From positions 33,538,689 through 33,602,688 of the forward strand of contig OZ020488.1 in assembly GCA_963971405.1 (NCBI GenBank): a stretch of 64,000 nt of DNA, given 5' to 3'. Below the pieces are notes generated by a model. It had not been told where the DNA came from and made no database searches. It saw only the letters and a program-made list of their open reading frames with translations. Both the position numbers and the translations under genes were made by a program. This document shows, piece after piece, positions 47,144-56,614 of this stretch. The stretch is from Psococerastis gibbosa. Lineage: Eukaryota; Arthropoda; Insecta; Psocodea; Psocidae. Positions within the stretch are counted from its first letter, which is position 1. Each line of letters begins with the position of its first letter.

Positions 47144-48780
47144 CTACCTACCCAATTATCTACATATATCGCTCAGTGTTTCACTGATTCCCCATTAAGA
47201 ATTTTGCACTGACTACTTAATGTCATCAATCAGCACGGAACCACAGTACCTACAGGTACATAAAGTAACTGGACCTATAATCGGGTGTTTTTTATTTATT
47301 TGTTTTATTGTAAACCTAATGAGGAACACTTTATGGAAATTTTGTAGGCTATGTTCAACTTTCCCTAAATATACTTAGAGACAAACGTCTATGTAGCCTA
47401 CACATGGAAGTGCTCATGGAGTTTGTATAACCAGTAGTAATGCGGTAGAAATAATAATACTCGGAAACACTAAAGCATAGTGAAAATTTAAAATTAGTAC
47501 CTTGATGTGGCCACCATGGTATATGCGCACTGTGCAGTGTAAATGTCCTGCCAACAAGCTCAGTCCTTATAGCAGTTCGATTTGGGTGCGCCGCAGTCTT
47601 CGGGGTGAGGGTGCAGAGAAAGTGCTTGAAGAGTAAAGCGATGACGATGTTGATGACTCGTGTTCCTAGTGATAGACGCTGATGCGATGACTCCGGTGAC
47701 ATTGTTCATCCCCTAGAACGTTGGTAGCGAGTTGAGGGGAGAATTTGGCTGCTCTACTAGCCAGGCTGAAACCACGAAATTGCAAAATAAATAAAATTGC
47801 CCATTTTTCTCAATGGACAACTTTCATATAGGACCCACCTTGGTGGGCAGGCCCAACTCTGTTGGCTTGTAATTGTTTTAAAGGCTGACACATACTTATC
47901 TTATGAGAAGAAGTGTACTTTTAATTTTATTTCTCAAAGAGATACAAGTTTATTTCGTTGTTTCATTGAATTATGGCAAATAAGATTCTTTAAGCCGTAA
48001 GGAAAGTACGTCAATAGCTACGATAGGTATTAACTGGCATAACCTATCATTTGGGTGTAGAGTTAATGCGTGATGTATAAAGGTGTTTAACATTTTTTTT
48101 TTTTAGTTTTGGCTGGATTTCCCTTCCCTAACTTTTACATAATGTCCTGATTTGCAGAAACGGGATATGCGTTGTCCACTTCTGATTTATTGTAAGCAAA
48201 GAGATTAATTGTCCCGTGACCAAAACGCCCTAACCCCTAACGTACGGTAACAGTCTCTATCGCTCAACTATAATTTTTATTTTGAAGCACTCACCATGGC
48301 TGCTTCGGGGCTGGTCTTTTGGCCTAGCCAGTAGTCTTTTCGTTGCGCAGCCGTCATTGCTCCCAACCCGGACCGTTGCGCTGCTGATGATAAAGCAGGC
48401 CTACGCGCGAATTAAGCTGACCAATTAAGAGGACAGCCTCCACCGATGCCCCCTTGGGTCGCATAGAAAGCGCTCCCAGAAGTTGATGAGGACGTCGGAA
48501 GCGTATCCAGAGAAGGAGGCCATGTTGGGTATAGAGCTGTAAGACCATCAATTAAAAAATAATTAAGCATGTATTATTATAACGTACTGTATATACACGA
48601 GGCTTAGAATGAATCGATGTCCAATGGGATGTGTCGATGTGGGACCCAGGTAGATAGATAGAAAATCCGTGTAGGCTATTTATTAAAAAAAAAAATAGGT
48701 GAACATAAAATTACGAAGCCCTCTCAAGGGTCATTTTTTTTTTTTTTTTTTAATATAAATTGGGGTACAGGTGTTACCTG
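47144..48780. other. 1.6 kb without supported gene
   Basis: ORFs on the minus strand at 47355-47702 and 48354-48551 lack protein-like character. A possible minus-strand start exon reads MTAAQRKDYWLGQKT then SPEAAM before a GTGAGT donor at 48293-48298 (codons 48299-48361). It recalls the N-terminal edge of SAM-dependent methyltransferases, but no second exon was found. A T-rich run is at 48734-48752. Confidence 0.25.
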
Positions 48781-48839
48781 TGTGCACTTAAGCCTATTGG
48801 CCTATTGTGCCCCCTACAACAAAGTATCTACATCACTTC

Positions 48840-49540
48840 TACATCACTTTCTCGAGGCCTATATCTCCCTCACGAGAGCCAGGATCTTGAGGGGATTCAG
48901 AAGTGGTAGGTCTTTTACATGTAACTGCAAGCTTTCCGAGCATGCTGCTCTTCTTCGTGCGATTGCGATTGCATCGCATCGCATCGCAGGTCCTCCGCAC
49001 CTTCATTGCAGAATCTGCAAGACTATAGTTGTCTCCCTAAGAGACTCCAGATATTTAACCCCAGGACCAAAGACGCCAAGGCCTGTTCTTGGTTTGGTAC
49101 TTCCTAGCCTAGAGCCATCAGTATACCACTTGATTGTGTGACTATTGAGAATTCCTGCTGATTCGCAGCATTCTTTCATTGTCCCTAATATAGTTTCGAA
49201 TTCCCTCCTAAAACAGTATTTTGGATGGATTCTATCGCTTGGCATATCCAGGCAGTGGTCAGACGTAGTCAGAGAGGCTGAGTCTCTCTTAATTGCCCTT
49301 CCACTCCTAGTAATGCCATTTCTGCTGAAGTTTCCACTGCAACATGGAGGGGTGGGAATTCCAGTACTATCTCCATTGCTGCAGTGGGACAGGATTACAT
49401 AGCCCCTGTAAAGCATCATGTTAGAGAATACGGGCTTCTGAATGTAGCCATAATTTGGATTATTCAGAGAAAAATTCTCATGTGGTTTGATTTTGCCATG
49501 TCCATGAAGCCATGACCAATGGTATGGTTACAGCAGGAAA
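48840..49540 (-). pseudogene. non-LTR retrotransposon remnant with RNase H start
   Basis: The minus strand contains KWYTDGSRLGSTKPRTGLGV then FGPGVKYLE, the first strand of an RNase H domain with its catalytic Asp in TDGS. It is preceded by residues resembling the end of an RT connection region. Beyond 49003 the frame is lost, and the second half of RNase H is scrambled. The fragment is dead. It is a different piece from the RNase H copies at 17880 and 58432. Confidence 0.6.
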
Positions 49541-49604
49541 AGACAGGCAGCTCAAGGGTCATGGACGGATACAGGGGGGCAGGGGTAGGGGGGGGGGGGG
49601 TTAG

Positions 49605-49800
49605 TAGCCCCCAGTCACACGATTAATTCGGAGGTGACCAGGACTCCCCACGCACGTAGACTGACTGGTATAGTCTCAGCGCGTTATCATGCCCCCCTGT
49701 CAACCCTGTGCACACTACCCAATTTGCCATAGTTTGGAGTACCCTCTGCTCTCGTGGATTCAACTTTGTAAGGCCGTTAGCAAACCTGAAACTTCCATAC
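49605..49800 (-). repeat. dispersed repeat, inverted partner of 25665-25830
   Basis: The reverse complement carries GTAGTGTGCACAG, GCATGATAACGCGCTGAG, GTCCTGGTCACCTCCGAAT and ATCGTGTGACT in the same order as 25730-25830. It is joined on its left to a hAT-type end, CATGGACGGATACAGGG (49561), with G12. Confidence 0.55.
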
Positions 49801-49938
49801 AGTAAAGTTTTGTCTCTCTAAATGCTGTCTGTATGTGGCTTAGTATACTTCCATTAGAGTGTCGCTTACCTCAATGGTTCAAAAGTGTCAAAAGTTTGGC
49901 AGAAAATACCAGCAGCAGCTAATGGCAATGGCTCCATC

Positions 49939-51391
49939 CTACGGCGCGGGGTTCGTGCAGGTCAGCAAGATTACGGGACACGGGTCACCAGTAGGACATG
50001 TAGACTGGCAGACGGTGCAGTTGGGGCAGCACAGAACTTCATGATATACAGTATCTAGACCGTAGTTAGGAGCGTGTACCTGTACAAATAAAAAAATAGT
50101 TAATTGCCCTGATTACATACACTCCAATATTTATTCGAACAAAGATATACGATTTATTTGGAATGTCTATGGTGAAGTACGATATTGTACAATATATATA
50201 GGCCATACAGTATATACGATTTGAGTCTGTATTTAGGTAATACACTTTCCAATTTTTCTTTATTTTATATTTAATATTATATTATATATAATATATAATA
50301 TAATATATTTATCTTACATATCTTAAAGCCTGAGGTGTGGGGGACATTTAAACAAAACGGGGACACTCACACCTACAACCCGACACAACGGCCGGAGACC
50401 TTGTAAGGCCAGCGCCACGCACAGCCAAGTGTGAGCGACTGGATCCTATACTACAAGGTTTCGCCTACCTTAGAAAACTCCCGATTGAACTGAGAGCGAC
50501 GAGAAATGCTTCTAACTTCCCTAAATTGCTTAGAAATCATCTCTTAGAGAAAGCTTTCTACACTGTCACTGAGACACTAGCACAATGACAATGACAGAAC
50601 TACCTGATTTTGACGATACTGTGACGATTTTATCTTATGCCTTACATGTATTGTATAATTTAAAGGAAATACATATATATACTGTATTGTATTGTATTAC
50701 AATTATTTTTAATTTTTATTATATTTCTTGGATCTAATATTGAAACAAAATGTAAAATAGAGTCATTATTGCATTGATAACACAGAAAGTCTATTACTTA
50801 CAAAGGGTGGGTCCCCTCATCGCTTGAAAGGTATCGGTAATAAGGAATGCTTCACGGCGCCGCCATGCATTTTTAGAAGACGGTGTCGTACAGTTTTCCC
50901 TACCTATTTCCTACAACTTTTATAGCGATGGGGAAACGGGGCTAATTAGAAAGCGAAAACACTGCTGGCACTGCCTTCGCCCATTGCGCAACAAGTTCTT
51001 TTAGGAACTTCAGTTTCAGTTTTATACCTTAAAATCAAAATTCATCCAGGAATCGCTGATGAGACCGGAAGAGGTGGAATCCTCATTTTTAATATTTTAT
51101 TGTAGGCTACGTTTAACTACATATAGTACTTCCTTACTTATCAGCTCTCTACAAGCTTGTGGCTTATTAAATATATTTTCTTAGTCGCTTACCTCAATTC
51201 TGCTTAGAGAGTGTCCAATGATTAGCAGGAAGTGGCAATTGGTTGGTATGCTTCTCTCGACGCGATGCAAAGATGTTGCAACAAGGTCAACAGCATTTGT
51301 TTCAGCTGCGGCTGACAAATTTAGAAACTCAGATGAGCAGGTAACCGTAATTTGCGGTCGGCATGTAGGCCCAAACGTGTAAGTGCGGCAT
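49939..51391 (-). CDS. tentative 3' end (two exons) of an unrecognised cysteine-rich protein
   Basis: Minus-strand exon 51391-51193 has an ATTTTTCAG acceptor and a GAG|GTAAGC donor. It reads CRTYTFGPTCRPQITVTCSS, EFLNLSAAAETNAVDLVATS and LHRVERSIPTNCHFLLIIGH SLSRIE. Its end phase (0) fits exon 50079-49939 after a TTGTACAG acceptor, which reads VHAPNYGLDTVYHEVLCCPN CTVCQSTCPTGDPCPVILLT CTNPAP then TAG. The cysteine pattern CCxxCxxC suggests a disulfide-bonded or metal-binding tail. I recognise no family. A weak likeness of NCHFLLIIGHSLSRI to the SmydA C-terminal helix is probably chance. Upstream exons were not identified; conversely, the whole model may be spurious. Confidence 0.35.
50104..50260. 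repeat. TIR element family 'ATTACATACTCGAATATT', right end missing
   Basis: Starts CCCTGATTACATACACTCCA and resembles 30615-30805 up to AATACACTTTCCAATTTTTC, then passes into a (TATA)n-like block and the retrotransposon tail at 50312. Confidence 0.5.
50312..50640 (+). mobile_element. decayed 3' end of a non-LTR retrotransposon (copy 2)
   Basis: Parallel to 481-835. One frame reads LRKLPIELRATRNASNFPKL then LRNHLLEKAFYTVTETLAQ and a stop, resembling the C-terminal tail of a reverse transcriptase ORF. Preceding sequence is not in frame. It lies in the putative intron of the tentative minus-strand gene. Confidence 0.5.
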
Positions 51392-52867
51392 CTGAAAAAT
51401 AAACAAAATATAGGTAACTAAATTATTGCAATGACATCATATTGACCAGGACTAGTAACATAGACACAAAGACGTGTCCAGGGGTAGTCTTGGGCACCTA
51501 GGGCCACTCCTACCCCGATATATTAAAATACTGCAGACTAGAACGATACCATATTTTTTTGGCAGCCAAGCCATATTTCTCAACTGGTCCTTACTACGTA
51601 CCGTAATAGGAGAGTTAATAAATTGAGTCCTTAACCTAGACTATTATATATTTTACTATTTTATTATACTTTTAAAGTTGGGTAGTGGTAGATATTGTAT
51701 TTGTCTTTAGACTATTTACTATTTATTTGTAGTACGGTGCCGAACACATGTACTGTATCTCTACTGCTCTAGGTACTCCTTTAATCCAACAAAAATTATT
51801 ACCCATTCGTTGGGACCGGGTATGCGGCCAAGTAAATAACCAGAAAATGTAGTAGGTATGGGTATTTATTAACTTAAAAAAACAAAATACAATCACTAAT
51901 ATCATAAGGGCCACACTAATTGCACCCTGTGCCGTGGCCCTTATAAGTTATAATTACAAAAACAATCATTATTAATCGGAGAGTGGTGGAATATAGGCTA
52001 CTCAAATCTTTGAACGCACCAGAGTTCCCTGTCTATAATGGTAGTCCAAGCTCTATACCTCACAGCACAGGTTCACCTTCCTCAATTTTTTTTTTTTTTA
52101 TGTATAAAAAACAGTGAGTATTTTTAATATGACCCAAAACAATTCAATTTGGCCTAGGACAAGCACGAGAGCTCGCAGCACCGTTGTTACTAGGTTTAAA
52201 TGGTGACAACCCTAAAATACCATGTGACGCATTAAAACATAAATTAATACACTTTCTGCAGTTTACTTTCTGCTTATCTGTGTTGGCAAATAAATAGGAA
52301 TGCAAAAAACTTACGTAAAGGGCACATAAGCTGAACCAGATGGTAGGTATTAAAGTCATAGTAGTAAGAGGTACCATTGTTCCAAAATGCACAGTAGTTT
52401 GCTGTTTGAGGCCTGAGTGGGGCGCCGTGAAGCCGTGGACAATGGACGGTCCATCATAAGCAAGGGGTAGCAAGTGACTGAGTGACTGACTGACTGACTG
52501 AGGTGGGGTGAGTGACCGAGACTCGAGAGCTAGACCAGGGGTTACCAAACTGTGACAGGAACATCGTCAAATTCTAGGACCAAGATCAAGTAGTTTGTGC
52601 GTACAATTATTAGGCTACTTGCGAATATTTGATTAAATGTTTAGGACTGGTATCGGTTGGATTTTATAGTTCAGTGCCAAGACTTAGGTAGGCTACTGTA
52701 TTTTACATCAAATTTCCAATAACTCAGCTAGCAGTTTTATTAGCCCCCTTCTGCAATTTCTATCAATTAAATGTTTATTATTTTTTTATGGTACCTACCT
52801 AATCATTAATATTTAAGGTATTATGCATGTAGGCCAAAAATATATACATATATATATATGCTATACT

Positions 52868-53042
52868 GGCAGGGACGGATCCAGCCCATTGAGAGGGGGG
52901 GGGGTAGTTGTGGGTCAAAATAGAACAAACATATGTAGGATCGATTAAATTAGACTGTAATAAATTAATTAACATATTAGCATACTAGCATACAACATAT
53001 TTACTAAATGTTGGAGGGCAGCTACCCCCCCCCCCCCCCCGC
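52868..53042. mobile_element. hAT-like element related to 5498-5676, right end eroded
   Basis: Left end CAGGGACGGATCCAGCCC, then a G10 tract, then GTAGTTGTGGGTCAAAATAG and AGGATCGATTAAATTAGA, all shared with 5498-5676, ending in a C17 tract. The expected right end is not readable, so the 3' limit is approximate. Confidence 0.6.
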
Positions 53043-53209
53043 CCTCCTGCCCATGCCTATTGGCCTACATAGAAGAAGATATGGCTGCAGCCAAGGGGCT
53101 TATTGGGCTGCAGCCCCCCCCCCCTGAAATGAATAATTTTGAATTACAATAGTGGACAGTAGGTAGTAGTAATAACCTCCAAGACCCCCTATTTGCAGCA
53201 GCAATGTGT

Positions 53210-53430
53210 AAAGACATGTAGAGTAGTGGTACAGACTCCAACTTTCACACGAAAGGTTGTTGGTTCGAGTCCTACACTATATAGCTACATTTTCTGGCCA
53301 TACTTCGGAGGGCATGTAAAGCAGGCGGTCCCGAGCCTTTCCAGTTGGGTGTCAGAGAGGGTTTTATAGCTCTTACTCCGCTAGGTTGGCTTAATATTAG
53401 AACAAACAAAAATCAATACTTATTTATTTA
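53210..53430 (+). repeat. tRNA-derived SINE, family A (full copy)
   Basis: Head GACATGTAGAGTAGTGGTAC, B-box GGTTCGAGTCC, GGAGGGCATGTAAAGCAGGC, GGTTTTATAGCTC, CGCTAGGTTGGCTTA, and a tail with TTATTTATTTA. The head resembles a tRNA gene but lacks a closed acceptor stem. Confidence 0.8.
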
Positions 53431-54127
53431 ATATGAATGAGCCAATCTCCGTAAATTATGCAAAATTTAATAAACTTCAGCTGTAAAAATAACAAAATTT
53501 TCAACAAAAACAAATCCTTTGGGGTTGACCCCCGGAACCCCGTCTCTGGGAAAAGGCCTTGACTATTTCAATACAATTATAATACCGTACCGTCGTAATT
53601 AGGTATGATTTAGACCGTATGTCCGATAAGTGTTATCTGCATCTGTCCGCCACAGAATACATTATTGCTAAAATGATTTTTGACGTGCCTACTCTCATAG
53701 TTACGAGTAACACCATAACTTCTAAAGAATACGTTCGATACAGTTGAGTTCTCAAGCTAACAATAAATACACTAGTTATAGGATCATTGTCACCACAGCC
53801 CCCCCCCCCCCCCCATATGGGCTGGCTCAGTCTCTGCTGCAGCTGGACTATAAAATATGTTTGGTGCGCTCGAATGTCTCATCTCTCCTACATACAGAAC
53901 ACGGGTGAAGTCATTTTTAGAAATGGCGCGTATTTTGACATTGGCAAATTAGAAAATCATTTAATTTTTCATTTTTTTTCATTTTTAATAATACAAACTA
54001 TAAGTCTTTGGATAATAGTACTAATTTGCCCACATGAAAAATAAAGACAATTTTCTTTCTTTCTTTCTTTCTAATTTAAAGTTTACGCTATTTTCATGGT
54101 AGAGGTAGAATCGTTATAGCCAATAAA
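53431..54127. other. intergenic stretch with C tract, no gene
   Basis: A C16 tract at 53800-53815 followed by ATGGGCTGGCTCAG looks like an eroded G/C-tract element end. A TTTC simple repeat is at 54050-54070. Nothing coding is supported. Confidence 0.35.
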
Positions 54128-54345
54128 TTAGTTAGGATGGGTAGAGTAGTGGTGGTACGGACTCTGACTTTCACCCGAAAGGTTGCTGGTATGATCCTCA
54201 CACTGGCTATATTTTTTGGCCATGCTTCGGAGGGCATGTAAAGCAGGTCTGGAACCGTCCTAGTTGAGTGTAAAAGAGGGCTTTATAGCCTTAACTCCGC
54301 TAGGTTGGCTTAGTAATTGAATAAAAAATCCTTATTTGTGTATGC
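54128..54345 (+). repeat. tRNA-derived SINE, family A (full copy)
   Basis: Same order of blocks as 53210-53430. The B-box has changed to GGTATGATCC, so its internal promoter is probably weakened. Confidence 0.8.
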
Positions 54346-56340
54346 AATAAACTGGAACACTTTTCCAAAAGTTAGAACACTATTACTTTAAAAAAATTAT
54401 TAAGAAATTCAGATGGACTGACTTTAGCAACCCTGTCTGCAAGAGGCTTTCCGCAGAGTCGGCCTCCCGGCGAGTTGTGGGGATTCCCAGAACGGCATGT
54501 TTCAACAGGCTTACTTCAACCACTTGCGTAGCCAGCCGACTTCAATTCCACTCAAGGTCACACATCTCACAAGGTCTAGAGTCTACCCCTTGATGGCTAC
54601 ATAATAATATATATGATTTGATAATTGATATGCGTCTAGCCAAATCCGTATCCAGGAATTTTAAGAGGGGGTTTTCCCGTCAATAGTATAATACAATATA
54701 CATGGGTGGATATAGGGGGCGGGGGCAGCTGCCCCCCAAATTTATTAAATCTATTGTAAGTCAATTTATTAATTTATTACTCTCTGATTTAATCGATCAT
54801 GTTTTTCCTTTCCTTTTTGTCTATTCAGTTATATTCTTCGCCTGTAAAATCCAACGTTACTGCTGTCAAAATGCGTAAAACCCCACCATTGCAGGGCTAT
54901 TTTTTATAATCCCCCCCCCCAACTTCAGACATACAATTACTACATGTTTTGAGGTGCCAGGAACCACAAAAAAGTAGTTTTCACGCAATGTCTGCCTGTT
55001 GGTACTTGGTTGGGCTGTCTGTGCATTGATTTGTGGACCAACTACTCGACGGATATCCATGCAATGCGGTAGGCCTATGTTTTCACCCCAGGCCAAAAGA
55101 TTTAAAAAAAATGCCACCGTATATTTGTTCTCCATACAGGTCTACGGCTCCAACAATTTTTTGCTCACAAATATATTATTATTAACTTATTATTATTATT
55201 AACTTCAGCAAAATCCTATGGGTCGCTTGCCCCTTGATTTTTAGGGTCTGGGGGGGGGGGGAGTGAAAAAGACTAAATTTTAATGAAAAACTACTAAAAA
55301 AATAATGTTTCTGCAAAACCTTTCTATCTCGTTGCTTTAAGTACCTACCTTCAGGTATGTTGTTGGTATTATAGAGTAACAAAACAGAACAGGGAATTAA
55401 GTACTATGTATTATGCATAGAATAAATATTTAATTAATATTTATACTGTAGGTATATTGTGCAGCATGTTGATAAAATTAAAATTATATGCTAGAATAAT
55501 ATTTGATATTATTGATGCACAATAGCTCATAATCCAGATTAATTTTTTAAAGAAGATTCATCATAAAAGAAATAGGAAAACAACAGGAAGTTAAATTGAA
55601 TATTGTTTTTTTTTACATTTAAGCATAATTTAATGAAGTTGAAAAATAAATAGAAAGTTGATGGAGATGACCTGAGGAGAAGACAAGTATTTCCCGCCAT
55701 TAATTCATGTTGGTAGCTCGAGCTCTATCTCACACGCATTGTTATGTTGGTTCCCTTCCTTCACTAAATCAAAATAAAAAATGGCCAACCAGAGAAATTC
55801 TGTTTTTAAGTAAAAGTTATTGAGTACTATCCTTAATTTTCCTGTTTATCCAACTGATCTAGGTAACGTATTCTGTTACAATTACATTACCGCATGATTA
55901 ACTCCAAAATGCAATGAATGCTTTTCCATTAGGCTACATTAAATGATTAACTGCTGGTTGTCCTATTGCATACTCACAGAAAATTCAAAATAAAGTTAAA
56001 TGTACCATGAAAATTTAATATTGGCCTGTAAGTGCGATTTTCTAGTATAGCTTTTCTCGGCTTACGATAGCCATGGTCCATAGACCATAGCAAACATTAT
56101 GAACTAATGTTATTTGTGTCACAGACCGGCAGCAGGTCTCGCACAAACTTAGGCAAATAACTTCTCCGGGGATATGTGTAAAATACCCTAAATAAACCCC
56201 ATTGTATATAAAATGACATACAAGGATAGGAGTGAATTATAAATTGAAATGAAAAATTTTTTGTCAACACAGTACGTTATTCATTGTTCCATGATGCCAA
56301 ACGCAATTTTAATACCGTATTTTAATGATATAATTACAAT
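54346..56340. other. 2 kb upstream of MED14 without recognisable gene
   Basis: Contains a G/C-tract element piece at 54703-54800 (ATGGGTGGATATAGGGGGCG, then a TTTAATCGAT body as in 5498-5676), a C10 tract at 54910 and a G11 tract at 55249. The remainder is AT-rich. No supported exon. Confidence 0.4.
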
Positions 56341-56358
56341 TACTTTCACGGCCCGAGT

Positions 56359-56515
56359 TGTACGATGAAGCAGTATAATCGGGATGATAGGCCGTGGTCG
56401 ATCTGAACGCGTACTTCCAAACGTTTTGCCAACATCTGCGGTCGACATACTCAGTGACACTGCGTACATTTCTAAGACTGTCGCTGAGCCTCCGATTCTA
56501 CTGCTTCATCACGTA
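56359..56515 (+). repeat. hairpin-ended repeat in the MED14 upstream or 5' UTR region
   Basis: Arms ACGATGAAGCAGTATAATCGG and, reversed, GTGATGAAGCAGTAGAATCGG enclose about 110 bp. The left half contains GATAGGCCGTGG, TCGATCTGAA and CCAAACGTT...CATCTGCG, shared with 12815-12905 and in part with 335-403. It ends about 25 bp before the putative 5' UTR splice donor at 56541. Confidence 0.55.
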
Positions 56516-56541
56516 TTTAAATGGTTTCAATAATTCCTTAG

Positions 56542-56612
56542 GTAAGTTATAGTTATGAATGCAGCAAAAAAACTACTCTTTTTAAAAGCAATATGTTATT
56601 TTTAAATTTTAG
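56542..56612 (+). other. putative 71-bp 5' UTR intron of MED14
   Basis: TTAG|GTAAGTTAT at 56541/56542 is a strong donor. AAATTTTAG at 56604-56612 is a good acceptor three bases before the start codon at 56615 (acceptor then AGATG). An untranslated first exon ending at 56541 is therefore likely. RNA data are needed to show its start. Confidence 0.45.
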
Positions 56613-56614
56613 AG

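Noticed and set aside
47355-47702. 115-codon minus-strand ORF
   Set aside because: No domain, no supporting splice pattern, composition not protein-like.
48299-48361. Start exon of a SAM-dependent methyltransferase
   Set aside because: The 21 residues are suggestive but too few, and no matching second exon was found on the minus strand to the left.
49003-49419. Host gene with a 138-codon ORF
   Set aside because: It contains the TDGS start of a retrotransposon RNase H and loses frame afterwards; treated as a retroelement remnant.
51193-51391. A third SmydA-like gene fragment
   Set aside because: Only a dozen residues resemble the SmydA C-terminal helix, and the cysteine-rich second exon does not fit the order of that family.
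53210-53285. tRNA gene
   Set aside because: A- and B-box words are present but there is no paired acceptor stem, and the sequence repeats elsewhere in the window with a common non-tRNA tail, so it is a SINE.
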